A DNA stretch of 64,000 bases from Bacillota bacterium (GCA_023386315.1 JAEWJZ010000028.1:62001-126000), one strand, 5' to 3'; shown: positions 35,287-44,020, counted from the stretch's first letter. The notes: a model not told the origin generated them from the sequence alone. A program made the numbers and translations.

Positions 35287-36750
35287 TCAGGATTCCTGAA
35301 AATGATAATTGTCCAGCAGCTGGTTTTTCATGTTCCAGAGCGGCTTTGATAAGTCAACGTGGACCTCATGAGGATTTACCAGACGCCTGGATTCATCCCA
35401 GAGCGTATCAAGCTCTTTTTTACAATAAGCCTTGATATCCATAACGGCAGGAGACTCGTAGACACATTTTCCACCCTGGAATACAGGAATCAGTAAATCC
35501 CTCATGGTATAAGTATTTGGGGCAAGGTGTGTTTTTTTCCAGGTCTCAATGGGATCAAAGAGAAGCAGAGAGTGGTTTTCATCATATACTTCGCCCTCCA
35601 GACAGATTAAATCAGCAATAATCTTGCCGGTCTCTCTGCTGTAAATACGTTTGATGGCTTTATTGCCCGGATTAGTAATCTTTTCAGCATTTTCTGAAAG
35701 CTTTATTTTCGGATTAAACTCTCCGGTTTTACGATCCAGTACAGCTGCCAGTTTATAGACTCCTCCAAAAGAAGGACAATCCTTGGAAGTAATTAAATTT
35801 GTCCCCACTCCCCAGGAGTTGATGGCTGCTCCCTGGATTTTTAAGCTGTTGATCAGGGTTTCGTCAAGGTCGTTGGAGGCAGAAATAATGGCATCAGGAA
35901 AACCTGCTTCCGTAAGCATTTTCTTGGCTTTTTTAGAAAGATAGGCAAGGTCTCCGCTGTCTAACCGGATTCCGTAGCTGGTCAGAGGAATATTCGCTTC
36001 TTTCATCTCTTTGAATACTTTAATGGCATTTGGAACACCGGATTTAAGCGTATCATACGTATCCACTAGCAGAATGCATGCTTTTGGATATAGCTTCGCA
36101 TAGCTGCGGAATGCAGTCAGTTCATCAGGAAAGCTCATAATCCAGCTGTGGGCATGTGTACCCTTAACCGGAACGTTAAACATCTTTCCTGCGAGGACAT
36201 TGGAAGTTCCCACACAGCCTCCGATCATGGCGGCACGGGCACCATAGATTCCCGCATCAGGACCCTGAGCGCGGCGCAGACCGAACTCCATAACCCCGTC
36301 ACCTTCAGCGGCATACACCACACGGGCAGTCTTTGTAGCAATTAAGCTTTGATGGTTAATGATAGTGAGAAGTGCCGTCTCGACTAACTGTGCTTCCATA
36401 ATGGGAGCGATGACTTTTACCAGGGGTTCCCGGGGAAATATGACGGTTCCTTCCGGTATGGCATAGATATCGCCTGAAAATCTAAAATGAAGCAGATATT
36501 CTAAAAAGTCTTCCTCAAACAGTCCGGTAGATCTTAAGTAGTCCACATCCTCACTGTTAAATTCCAGTTCTTTAATATATTCAATTACCTGTTCCAGACC
36601 AGCGCAGATTGCGTAACCGTTTCCGCCGGGATTACTGCGGTAAAAAGCATCGAAGATTACGGTCTCGTTGGCATCTTTCTCTTTGAAGTAACCCTGCATC
36701 ATGGTTAACTCATAGAGATCTGTTAATAAAGTTAAATTGCGCTGGCTCAT
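35287..36750 (-). CDS. pncB: nicotinate phosphoribosyltransferase
   Basis: A 487-residue enzyme converting nicotinate and PRPP to nicotinate mononucleotide for NAD salvage. It starts MSQRNLTLLTDLYELTMMQGYF at 36750 behind AAAAGGAG; an upstream extension lacks a ribosome binding site and is hydrophobic junk. Core blocks are EFGLRRAQGPDAG, GTHAHSWIMSF, GIRLDSGDLAYLS and SNDLDETLI. Monocistronic. The upstream region has repeated TTGACAAAA/TCGACAAAA elements (around 36818-36845) that could be regulator sites. Confidence 0.93.
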   Translation of the reverse strand: MSQRNLTLLTDLYELTMMQGYFKEKDANETVIFDAFYRSNPGGNGYAICAGLEQVIEYIKELEFNSEDVDYLRSTGLFEEDFLEYLLHFRFSGDIYAIPEGTVIFPREPLVKVIAPIMEAQLVETALLTIINHQSLIATKTARVVYAAEGDGVMEFGLRRAQGPDAGIYGARAAMIGGCVGTSNVLAGKMFNVPVKGTHAHSWIMSFPDELTAFRSYAKLYPKACILLVDTYDTLKSGVPNAIKVFKEMKEANIPLTSYGIRLDSGDLAYLSKKAKKMLTEAGFPDAIISASNDLDETLINSLKIQGAAINSWGVGTNLITSKDCPSFGGVYKLAAVLDRKTGEFNPKIKLSENAEKITNPGNKAIKRIYSRETGKIIADLICLEGEVYDENHSLLLFDPIETWKKTHLAPNTYTMRDLLIPVFQGGKCVYESPAVMDIKAYCKKELDTLWDESRRLVNPHEVHVDLSKPLWNMKNQLLDNYHFQES

Positions 36751-36783
36751 AGTTTTTCTCCTTTTTACAAATCCTTTTCGCAC

Positions 36784-36811
36784 ATTATACCATATGTTTA
36801 CAAAAATACAA
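36784..36811 (-). promoter_or_regulatory. promoter of pncB
   Basis: On the minus strand TTGTAT (36811-36806), 16-base spacer, TATAAT (36789-36784). The start codon is about 34 bases downstream of the -10. Confidence 0.55.
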
Positions 36812-36946
36812 TTACATTGACAAAAAAATAACAATATCGACAAAATAAGAATAAACAATTAAAATGTTTTAAAAAACATAATTATCAGAATAAACATATA
36901 CAATTTAATAATTGAAAAATAAATAATAAATATTATCTAAAATATA

Positions 36947-36975
36947 TTGCAAAATTCAGCGTTATGTTTTATAAT
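36947..36975 (+). promoter_or_regulatory. sigma-A promoter of an orphan transcript
   Basis: TTGCAA (36947-36952), 17-base spacer, TATAAT (36970-36975). Predicted start about 36982. It faces a 450-base stretch with no credible ORF that ends in a strong terminator. Confidence 0.55.
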
Positions 36976-36981
36976 AATATC

Positions 36982-37477
36982 ATCTACAAAAGATATTCAG
37001 TTACACCTGATTTTTAAAAATAATTCATAAGAAAGAGCCAAAGGAGGTCGATTCCACCAAAAACAGTTGGTTCGCCTGTTGACTGACAAAGCGCTCAGGC
37101 AAAAGATAAGACGTTTTCCCACATTATAATCAGCCAGACGATTCCAGCAGATTCACTGACGTGGAACATGGCAGAACGATCCGGCAATTCATTGATGTGC
37201 CTATGATTGGTCAGGACAATATTAAGAATTATTCGCTGGTTCTTTCCAGTGATTGAAACCCAATGGTTCCATGACAGCATAGAAGAATGAAAATAAGATG
37301 CAGAATAATTGATATTGCACAAGGGATCAGCAAGGGAAGCGAAAACAAGTTCATATAGAGAATCATCCAGAAAAGCATCACCAAAAATCTAAAGAGAGGT
37401 ATCAAGTAACGAATGGATGAAAACGTGTAGAGCGGGTATCGAATTGAGGAAAGGATTCGGTACCCGCTCTGTTTTTG
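36982..37477 (+). ncRNA. candidate large non-coding RNA, family not recognised
   Basis: A ~495-base unit bounded by a good promoter and a strong terminator, containing no ORF with a ribosome binding site. Many local stems are possible, for example CGCTGG-TTCTTT-CCAGTG near 37232-37251, CAGT..GG-TTCG-CC..ACTG near 37064-37086, and TGGAAC (37172) with GTTCCA (37266). AAAGGAGG at 37040 is followed by no sensible coding frame. It is not tmRNA, RNase P, SRP or 6S by eye. It sits directly upstream of the Agr regulator genes. It may be a known large clostridial RNA such as raiA, ROOL or OLE, which I cannot decide. Confidence 0.45.
37429..37477 (+). terminator. strong rho-independent terminator of the orphan transcript
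   Basis: Stem AGAGCGGGTATCGAAT / GATTCGGTACCCGCTCT (about 15 bp, one G-T), followed by GTTTTTG. Confidence 0.85.
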
Positions 37478-37577
37478 CTTTATAGAAGTTACGATTTAAA
37501 GGTGAATGTGCAAATATTAGTACTCAGTATGTACAATTTTGGCAGTTGGGTTGTAATACACATAAAAAGGATATAGA

Positions 37578-37591
37578 ATGAAAGCGTTTTA
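37578..37591 (+). promoter_or_regulatory. cre-like site in front of the agrA-like gene
   Basis: ATGAAAGCGTTTTA matches 13 of 15 positions of the CcpA cre consensus WTGNAANCGNWNNCW when one flanking base is included. It lies 16 bases before the start codon. A match of this quality can occur by chance. Confidence 0.35.
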
Positions 37592-37606
37592 GAGAGGAGG
37601 GTATTA

Positions 37607-38350
37607 ATGCTTTTTATCGCCATTTGTGATGATAATAAAAAAGATTCTGCCAGAATTGCGAAATTTGTTAAAAGTTACATGAAATCAGGATCTATTCCAT
37701 TTCAGATCAATATTTTTAAGTCAGGAGAAGAGTTACTCCGTTTTGAGAGAAAGTTTGATTTGATATTTCTTGATATTGCCTTAACCGGAATCAATGGAAT
37801 TCAGGTTGGTAAGACGATATGGGAGATGAACAGAAATGTCAAAGTCATCTATACGACCAGTTACAAACAATTTTGCAGACAAGCCGTCAATTATGTTCAT
37901 GCATTTGCTTTTTTGGAAAAACCTGTTACAAAAAACAATGTGGAACGTCAGCTTCAGGAAATTATACAATATATTCAGGAAGAACATGGCAAAATAGAGG
38001 TTGTAAATTTTGAGATTATAGAAGTCACAGAAGCAGGAGAATTGGAAAGCAGAATAAAAAGTTTTGAAGTAAATGATATTTTTTACTTCGAATATATAAA
38101 TAGAAAAATAAAAATTAAACTTTTAAATGAAGAATATTTTTTTATAGATAAAATGAAAAATCTGGCAGAAAGGATGCAAAAGTATAATTTTGAAGCCTGC
38201 CATCAAAGTGTTCTGGTGAATTTAAGACATATAAAAAATATAAAAGGTTACGAAGTTTTGTTAAATAATAATGATAAGCTTCCTGTCTCCCAGAAAAAAT
38301 CAGCGGATTTCAGGAAAAAACTGAATAAATTCATACAGAGTAATGTATAG
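37607..38350 (+). CDS. AgrA-like LytTR response regulator
   Basis: A 247-residue response regulator. The receiver domain (1-~120) has ICDDN near the N-terminus, the phospho-acceptor Asp in DLIFLDIALTG and the KPVTKN lysine. The LytTR DNA-binding domain occupies ~140-245 (INRKIKIKLLNEEYFFIDKM, FEACHQSVLVNLRHIKNIKG, LPVSQKK). Pairs with the kinase 8 bases downstream. In Agr systems this regulator activates the agr operon and output genes; the acetone genes and agrDB lie directly downstream. Confidence 0.88.
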   Translation: MLFIAICDDNKKDSARIAKFVKSYMKSGSIPFQINIFKSGEELLRFERKFDLIFLDIALTGINGIQVGKTIWEMNRNVKVIYTTSYKQFCRQAVNYVHAFAFLEKPVTKNNVERQLQEIIQYIQEEHGKIEVVNFEIIEVTEAGELESRIKSFEVNDIFYFEYINRKIKIKLLNEEYFFIDKMKNLAERMQKYNFEACHQSVLVNLRHIKNIKGYEVLLNNNDKLPVSQKKSADFRKKLNKFIQSNV

Positions 38351-38358
38351 GAGAAAAA

Positions 38359-39666
38359 ATGGAAAATTATATGATTCTTACATTCGGAACCTTCATTTCA
38401 TGTATGATTAATATCATTATTCTATTTCAATTTATAGAAGAAAGAAATGAACCGAAATTTAATAACCGCTTTTTTTACAAGTTAATGAAAACAGCCGCAT
38501 TTCTTATGGTTGTAATGGTAAATGGATTGGGGCAGCCAGTTCTTAATATAGTGATCTGGATTGTACTGTTTAGTTTAATAAATAATATTTTATATCGAAA
38601 TAACAATAAAAAATTAATATACCGGTTGTTTGAAATACCGGTTTTGATCTTAATATTATCTGTCTGCGAAACTGTGGGCGTGGAAATGCTGGAATACATA
38701 CTTCTGAAATTTCAGATTCACAACATTCAGCCAATTATGATAAAAAGTATGGAAATTACTTTTTCAAAGTTAGTTGTTCTTATTTTTTATTATCTGGTCA
38801 TTACGAGACTCTGGCGGGAGGATTTCACCGTAAAGTACACAATTAACCAATGCTTAATACAAATAATAATTATATTGTTCAGTATGGCCAATTTAGCCGT
38901 AATTATTGTGATAATACCGAAAATAACAAGTAAAACAGAACATATACTGATACTCATAAATATAGGGTGTATCTTATTTGCAGATCTGTATTTTTTATAT
39001 CTGGCAAGATTTGTAGAAGAAAACAACCAGTTAAAAGTGAAATTAAAATTACTGGAGCAGCAGTCTTTGCTGCAGTATGAGTTTTATGATGAGCAGAAAG
39101 AAAAGTATAATGAGTCAATTAAAATACTGCATGATGTATATAAGCATCTGAATATGATCGAGGTGATGTATCAGGCAAATGAGCATAAAACAGCACTTAC
39201 TTACGCAAAGGAAATAGGAAAAATGCTGATTCCGCTGTCTTTGGAGGAATATACCAATAATCCTATTTTAAATGTCATATTAAATGATAAGAAGAGAATA
39301 GCCATTTACCATAAAATAGAATTCAATCTGGAAATAGGTATTGTCGATCTTTCCTTTATGGAGCCAATTGAAGTGACAACAATATTTGGAAATCTGCTGG
39401 ATAACGCCATTGATGCATGCGATCTGGTACCCAGGGACAGATTTATTAAAATGAAACTTGATAAGTATCATGATTTTACAGTTATAAATATTTCCAACAG
39501 CACTGCTCCCATAGAAAAGTGGCATCATGGCAAGCCGGTATCAAAGAAAGGCAAAAATCATGGAATTGGTCTTTTGAATGTGGAAAATGTAATTAAAAAG
39601 TATAATGGAAGTATGGTATTGGAAGAAGAAAACAGGATATTTTCCTGTAAAATAATTTTCAATTAA
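38359..39666 (+). CDS. AgrC-like GHKL sensor histidine kinase
   Basis: A 435-residue membrane kinase: six or so hydrophobic segments in residues 1-215, a coiled linker (VEENNQLKVKLKLLEQQ), the phospho-acceptor region KILHDVYKHLNMIE (His in LHD), and an ATPase domain with FGNLLDNAIDAC and KNHGIGLLNVENV. This is the AgrC/ComD architecture for sensing cyclic peptides at the membrane. Likely sensor for the AgrD peptide encoded 3.6 kb downstream. Strong convergent-type terminator follows. Confidence 0.87.
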   Translation: MENYMILTFGTFISCMINIIILFQFIEERNEPKFNNRFFYKLMKTAAFLMVVMVNGLGQPVLNIVIWIVLFSLINNILYRNNNKKLIYRLFEIPVLILILSVCETVGVEMLEYILLKFQIHNIQPIMIKSMEITFSKLVVLIFYYLVITRLWREDFTVKYTINQCLIQIIIILFSMANLAVIIVIIPKITSKTEHILILINIGCILFADLYFLYLARFVEENNQLKVKLKLLEQQSLLQYEFYDEQKEKYNESIKILHDVYKHLNMIEVMYQANEHKTALTYAKEIGKMLIPLSLEEYTNNPILNVILNDKKRIAIYHKIEFNLEIGIVDLSFMEPIEVTTIFGNLLDNAIDACDLVPRDRFIKMKLDKYHDFTVINISNSTAPIEKWHHGKPVSKKGKNHGIGLLNVENVIKKYNGSMVLEEENRIFSCKIIFN

Positions 39667-39681
39667 ATTTTATCATCTGAT

Positions 39682-39736
39682 GAAAAGAAAGCACCCTGAC
39701 TGGTTTATAAAAATCAATTGGGAGTGCTTTCTTTTC
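39682..39736. terminator. strong terminator between agrC-like gene and thiolase
   Basis: A 15-bp stem GAAAAGAAAGCACCC / GGAGTGCTTTCTTTTC with a 24-base loop; A-run and T-run arms make it work in both directions. The thiolase operon therefore needs its own promoter. Confidence 0.8.
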
Positions 39737-39876
39737 GTGTTTCATTATTGAAACACTCAAAATTTTGTAGATTATACATAAAAACTGTAAGTTGTGCGAC
39801 TTTTGTTGAAAATCAGAAGAAGAAGTAGGAGAATGTGGCTGTAAACAAGAAATGAGAACAGAAAGGAGCAAATAAT

Positions 39877-41061
39877 ATGAAAAAAATAGCTTTAGTAAGC
39901 CCCGTAAGAACTGCTGTCGGTTCCTTTAACGGTACTCTTTCAACCTTAAGTGCTTCGGAATTGGGAACAGCCGTCACTCAGTCCTGTCTTGAGCAAAGTA
40001 AATTAGACAGCTCTCTTATTGATGCGGTATATCTGGGTAATGTGCTTCAGGCAGGAATTGGACAAAACCCTGCCAGACAGGCTGCATTAAACGCGGGTAT
40101 TCCGGTTGAGATACCTGCATCTACCGTGAACACAGTCTGCGGCTCCGGACTTCATACGGTTGCGCTGGCTTACGATTCTATTCTGGCGGAACAAAACAGC
40201 ATCATTTTAGCTGGTGGAATGGAGAGTATGTCAAATGCACCTTATCTTCTGAAGAAAGCAAGAAATGGTTACCGAATGGGAAATGGAGAGCTGGTGGACA
40301 GTCTGGTTACGGATGCTCTCACCTGTGCCATGAATCATTATCATATGGGAATTACGGCAGAAAATATAGCAGAAAAATACAGGGTGACCAGGAAAGAGCA
40401 GGATGAGTTTTCCTATAACAGCCATATGAAGGCAGCAGAAGCAAAAAAAGCAAAGATTTTTGATAATCAGATTGTCCCGGTAACGGTCAAAAAGAAGAAG
40501 GAAGAAATCTGTTTCTCAGAAGATGAACATATCAAAGCAGATACCACAATGGAAAAGCTTTCCGGGTTAAGAACTGTATTTAAAACAGACGGAACAGTCA
40601 CTGCCGGAAATGCTTCCCCGATCAGTGATGGTGCGGCAGCAGTGCTTGTGGTCTCAGAAGATAAATGCAGAGAGTATGATTTAAAACCAATGGCTTATAT
40701 AAAAGGTTATTCGCTGGTGGGCGTTGATCCTGCATACATGGGAATTGGACCGGTGAAGGCAGTTTCCACACTTTTGGAAAAACAGGGATTAACCATTCAT
40801 GATATCGATTTACTGGAGTTAAATGAAGCATTTGCGGCACAGTCCGTGGCAGTAACAAAGGAGCTTGGTGTTGACAAATCAAAGGTGAATGTGAACGGCG
40901 GGGCAATTGCCATCGGACACCCTCTTGGAGCAAGCGGTGCCCGGATACTGGTTACCCTGGTCCATGAGATGGTGCGCAGATCCGCCCATTTGGGTGTGGC
41001 ATCGTTATGCATCGGCGGAGGTATGGGAATTGCCATGCTGGTTGAGAATGCTTACTTATAA
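39877..41061 (+). CDS. thlA: acetyl-CoA C-acetyltransferase (thiolase)
   Basis: A 394-residue biosynthetic thiolase joining two acetyl-CoA to acetoacetyl-CoA. The active-site residues are all visible: Cys88 in [11 protein letters not shown], His348 in [10 protein letters not shown] and Cys378 in CIGGGMG. GAAAGGAGC precedes the ATG. First gene of a tight operon with acetoacetate decarboxylase and both CoA-transferase subunits, which together convert acetyl-CoA to acetone. Confidence 0.93.
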   Translation: MKKIALVSPVRTAVGSFNGTLSTLSASELGTAVTQSCLEQSKLDSSLIDAVYLGNVLQAGIGQNPARQAALNAGIPVEIPASTVNTVCGSGLHTVALAYDSILAEQNSIILAGGMESMSNAPYLLKKARNGYRMGNGELVDSLVTDALTCAMNHYHMGITAENIAEKYRVTRKEQDEFSYNSHMKAAEAKKAKIFDNQIVPVTVKKKKEEICFSEDEHIKADTTMEKLSGLRTVFKTDGTVTAGNASPISDGAAAVLVVSEDKCREYDLKPMAYIKGYSLVGVDPAYMGIGPVKAVSTLLEKQGLTIHDIDLLELNEAFAAQSVAVTKELGVDKSKVNVNGGAIAIGHPLGASGARILVTLVHEMVRRSAHLGVASLCIGGGMGIAMLVENAYL

Positions 41062-41084
41062 ACAATTTTTACATAGAAAGGAAG

Positions 41085-41834
41085 ATGTTCATGAAATCAG
41101 AAACGATTATTTCCCTGCAGTCCATGCCTGCAGCAAGCGCCAGTTATGGACGCCCTCCGTGCCGTTTTATAAACAGGCAATATTTTACAGTCAGCTATGA
41201 ATCAGACCCGGATCTGATTAAAGCGGCCGTGCCGGAACCATTGGAACCAGATGGCAGCAATCTTGTTTTATACGAATGGATCCAGATGCCTGATTCCTCA
41301 GGTCTGGGAGCCTATGAAGAAAGCGGGATTGTAATTCCCTGTACGTTCCATGGGGAAGCCTGTAATTTTACCGCACAAATGTATTTAAATAACGGTCCTG
41401 CCATTCTTGCAGGACGTGAAATCTGGGGATTTCCAAAGAAGTGGGGACAGCCCTGTCTCAGGGTTGAAGATACTGAGACATTAACCGGCACCTTAATTTA
41501 TAATAACATCCTTGTGGCAATGGGAACCATGCCTTTTAAATATAATGTTCTTGATAAAAAGGCAGTTGCACAGAATCTGGGAAAAATGCAGGTTAATTTA
41601 AAACTGATTCCGGATGCAGACGGCAGTCCGAAGATTGCCCAGCTGGTGGCTTACAATCTGGAGGACATTCTGGTAAAAGAGGCATGGTCCGGGCCTGCAA
41701 GACTTCATCTGGTTCCCCATGTCAATGCCCCTGTGGCAGATTTACCCGTTAGAGCCTGCATGGGCGGAACTCATATCATTTCAGATTTAACCTTACCGTA
41801 TGGACGCGTGATCCACGACTACCTGAGTGAATAA
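41085..41834 (+). CDS. adc: acetoacetate decarboxylase
   Basis: A 249-residue enzyme decarboxylating acetoacetate to acetone and CO2. The Schiff-base lysine pair is Lys118-Lys119 in GREIWGFPKKWG, matching the KK pair of the classical clostridial enzyme. The length is normal. GAAAGGAAG ribosome binding site, 23 bases after the thiolase gene. Its presence makes the operon an acetone pathway rather than butyrate or lysine degradation. Confidence 0.93.
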   Translation: MFMKSETIISLQSMPAASASYGRPPCRFINRQYFTVSYESDPDLIKAAVPEPLEPDGSNLVLYEWIQMPDSSGLGAYEESGIVIPCTFHGEACNFTAQMYLNNGPAILAGREIWGFPKKWGQPCLRVEDTETLTGTLIYNNILVAMGTMPFKYNVLDKKAVAQNLGKMQVNLKLIPDADGSPKIAQLVAYNLEDILVKEAWSGPARLHLVPHVNAPVADLPVRACMGGTHIISDLTLPYGRVIHDYLSE

Positions 41835-41852
41835 GAAAGGAGGCTATCTTAT

Positions 41853-42509
41853 ATGAACAAATTAATATCAGCCGGGGAAGCGGTGAAAAAAGTAAAAGAT
41901 GGGGATACAATTATGATTGGGGGATTTCTTGCGGGAGGCCATCCTGAAAAACTGGTAAATGCACTTTTAAATACCAGTACGGCCAGTGACCTTGCCATTA
42001 TATCCAATGATACAGGAACAAAGGAGCTTTCTATCTATCAACTGATAAAGAGCGGAAGAGTAAAGCGGATTTTTGCCTCCTACATCGGTTCCAATCCGGA
42101 AACCGGAAGGCTTCTCATGACGGGAGAAGCAAAGGTCCAGCTGTTTCCACAGGGCACTCTTGCCGAAAAAATACGTGCAGGCGGCGCCGGTCTGGGAGGG
42201 GTTTTAACGCCGGTTGGCTTAGGTACCGTTGTTGAGGAAGGAAAGAGAAAAATAGAGATCGGCGAGAAGAATTATCTGCTTGAAATGCCGCTCAAGGCAA
42301 ATGTGGCATTTATTAAAGCCCAAAAAGCGGATGAAACAGGAAATCTGATCATTAACGGCTCCTCCCGCAACTTTAATGTGGTGATGGCTACCGCCGCGGA
42401 TTATGTCGTAGCAGAGGTGGATGAATACGTAAAGGCTGGGGAAATTGATCCCAATGACGTGACGGTTCCCGGAATTTTTATTGATAAAATTGTAAAGGTG
42501 GGCCATTAA
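41853..42509 (+). CDS. ctfA: acetoacetyl-CoA:acetate/butyrate CoA-transferase, subunit alpha
   Basis: A 218-residue class I CoA-transferase alpha subunit, starting MNKLISAGEAVKKVKDGDTIMIGGFLAGGHPE, with FPQGTLAEKIRAGGAGLGG and KANVAFIKAQKADETGNL. It moves CoA from acetoacetyl-CoA to acetate or butyrate, freeing acetoacetate for the decarboxylase. AGAAAGGAGG site. Ends 2 bases before the beta subunit. Confidence 0.92.
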   Translation: MNKLISAGEAVKKVKDGDTIMIGGFLAGGHPEKLVNALLNTSTASDLAIISNDTGTKELSIYQLIKSGRVKRIFASYIGSNPETGRLLMTGEAKVQLFPQGTLAEKIRAGGAGLGGVLTPVGLGTVVEEGKRKIEIGEKNYLLEMPLKANVAFIKAQKADETGNLIINGSSRNFNVVMATAADYVVAEVDEYVKAGEIDPNDVTVPGIFIDKIVKVGH

Positions 42510-42511
42510 GT

Positions 42512-43168
42512 ATGAATAAGAGAGAATCCATTGTAAGAAGAATTGCGAAGGAACTAAAAGACGGGGATGTTGTAAATCTTGGAGTCGGTATGCCTACTAT
42601 GGTTGCAAACTACATTCCGGACAATATACATATTATGCTGCAGGCTGAAAATGGAATTCTGGGAGTAGGACCAAATGCAGATCAGAAGGAGGAAACCCTT
42701 GACTGTATTGACGCAGGAGGAAACTACGTCACAACCGTAAAAGGCGCAAGCTATTTTGACAGCTCATTTTCATTCTGCATTATCCGCGGAGGCCACGTAG
42801 ATGTTACCGTTTTGGGGGCTCTGGAGGTTGATGAGAAAGGTGACGTGGCCAACTGGATGATTCCGGGCAAAAAGGTACCTGGAATGGGAGGCGCCATGGA
42901 CCTGGTGGTTGGAGCGAAAAAGGTGATTTTAGCCATGGAACATGTAAACAAAGACGGGGCTCCGAAAATACTGAAAAAATGTAAGCTTCCGCTGACTGCA
43001 GTGAATGTGGTGAAGACCATTGTCACGGATATGGCAGTGATCGATGTGGTTCCGGACAAGGGTCTGTTGTTAAAGGAAATTGCCCCGGGTCTGACAGTAG
43101 AAGATGTCCAGAATGCAACAGAAGCCCATTTAAACGTATCCCCGGATTTAAAGGTGATTCATGTATAA
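42512..43168 (+). CDS. ctfB: acetoacetyl-CoA:acetate/butyrate CoA-transferase, subunit beta
   Basis: A 218-residue beta subunit with VVNLGVGMPTMVANYIP and the catalytic Glu in LQAENGILGVGP (about residue 46), followed by CIIRGGHVDVTVLGALEVDEKGDVANWMIPGK. Forms the heteromer with ctfA. Followed after 87 bases by agrD on the same strand; a TATAAT at 43194-43199 could start a separate agrDB transcript. Confidence 0.92.
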   Translation: MNKRESIVRRIAKELKDGDVVNLGVGMPTMVANYIPDNIHIMLQAENGILGVGPNADQKEETLDCIDAGGNYVTTVKGASYFDSSFSFCIIRGGHVDVTVLGALEVDEKGDVANWMIPGKKVPGMGGAMDLVVGAKKVILAMEHVNKDGAPKILKKCKLPLTAVNVVKTIVTDMAVIDVVPDKGLLLKEIAPGLTVEDVQNATEAHLNVSPDLKVIHV

Positions 43169-43193
43169 AATCCTGTAACGGTCTAAAAAACCG

Positions 43194-43199
43194 TATAAT
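43194..43199 (+). promoter_or_regulatory. putative -10 of the agrDB promoter
   Basis: TATAAT about 57 bases before agrD. The -35 region is weak, fitting an activator (AgrA-like) requirement. A small dyad ACGGT-N7-ACCGT overlaps it. Confidence 0.4.
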
Positions 43200-43255
43200 A
43201 CAGAAAAACAAGTCATATAGTAATAAAAATAAAAGAATAGAAAGAAGGTATTCCT

Positions 43256-43402
43256 ATGAGATCCGAATTGAAAAAATTATCATTTAAAATAGCATCAAAG
43301 GCCATTTTAAATTCCGCAAAAACAGAGGTTAACAGTTCCTGCTTTTTTATCGGTTACCAGCCTAAACTACCGGACAACGCGAGAAAGTTAAGAAAATTCT
43401 AG
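43256..43402 (+). CDS. agrD: AgrD-type cyclic lactone autoinducer peptide precursor
   Basis: A 48-residue precursor. An amphipathic basic leader (MRSELKKLSFKIASKAILNS) is followed by a core around VNSSCFFIGY and the charged tail QPKLPDNARKLRKF. The Cys29 thiolactone position, the Tyr before a QPxxP motif and the basic C-terminus are the hallmarks of Lachnospiraceae-type AgrD peptides. The ring would run from Cys29 to Tyr34 or nearby; processing is by the AgrB encoded next. GAAAGAAGG ribosome binding site. Secreted signal sensed by the AgrC-like kinase (inference). Confidence 0.85.
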   Translation: MRSELKKLSFKIASKAILNSAKTEVNSSCFFIGYQPKLPDNARKLRKF

Positions 43403-43403
43403 G

Positions 43404-43961
43404 ATGAAAATCCAGATGATAAGATGGGAAGAAACATTTGTAGAAAAACTGGTATCCAATGAAATGATCAATGCGAAAGAGGCAGATCTATATAAGTTCG
43501 GAATAGAGTGTCTGGCTTTAAAAACAGTCCACTGTATTTCCTATTTATGCATTGCTGCCTGCTTTAAAATGGTGCCGGAATTAATCGTCATTGGCTGTAT
43601 TCTTATACCGCTTAGAAGAAGTGCAGGCGGTTATCATGCGAAGACTAAAATGGGATGTTACATATTTTCCTGTTGCTATATAGCCATAATTCTTTTTATA
43701 TCAAAAGCTGAAATCGACCAGGTCCTCTGGTGGGGAGCATTCGCTTTATCTGATGCGGTTATATTTTTTAAGAGTCCGGTAGATAATGAAAATAAAAAGC
43801 TGGACCGGGAAGAAGTGGTACATTTCAGAAGAAAAGCAAGATATTTGCTGCTTCTGGCCAATGCAGGCTGCCTGGCACTGACTGCGGTGCATTTCTATTA
43901 TATGGGAAATCTTATCAGATGCGGGGTCCTGGCGGCGGCATTTTTACTGGTACTTTCATAA
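43404..43961 (+). CDS. agrB: AgrB-type accessory gene regulator protease
   Basis: A 185-residue membrane endopeptidase that trims and cyclises AgrD. The catalytic pair is His78 and Cys85 in RRSAGGYHAKTKMGC, the spacing seen in AgrB. About five hydrophobic segments flank it. The ATG at 43404 lies one base after the agrD stop (coupling); a second ATG at 43416 (MIRWEETF) fits the family N-terminus equally well. Together with agrA/agrC-like genes 4-6 kb upstream it completes an Agr circuit around the acetone genes. Confidence 0.88.
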   Translation: MKIQMIRWEETFVEKLVSNEMINAKEADLYKFGIECLALKTVHCISYLCIAACFKMVPELIVIGCILIPLRRSAGGYHAKTKMGCYIFSCCYIAIILFISKAEIDQVLWWGAFALSDAVIFFKSPVDNENKKLDREEVVHFRRKARYLLLLANAGCLALTAVHFYYMGNLIRCGVLAAAFLLVLS

Positions 43962-44003
43962 TGCAGGAGGGGCCGTTGCAAAATAAGTGATTCTGTCACT
44001 TGT

Positions 44004-44020
44004 GGAGCAATGGCTCCTTT
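44004..44020 (+). terminator. weak hairpin terminator after agrB
   Basis: GGAGC-AATG-GCTCC followed by TTT; short, so termination may be partial. Confidence 0.35.

Noticed and set aside
36982-37477. Assigning the orphan RNA to tmRNA, RNase P RNA, SRP RNA or 6S RNA.
   Set aside because: The conserved sequence blocks of these RNAs are not present by eye.
37492-43157. GATTTAAAGGTGA occurs both before the agrA-like gene and just before agrD, tempting as a shared regulator site.
   Set aside because: The second copy is the coding end of ctfB (DLKVI), and 13-base matches are expected by chance in a window of this size.
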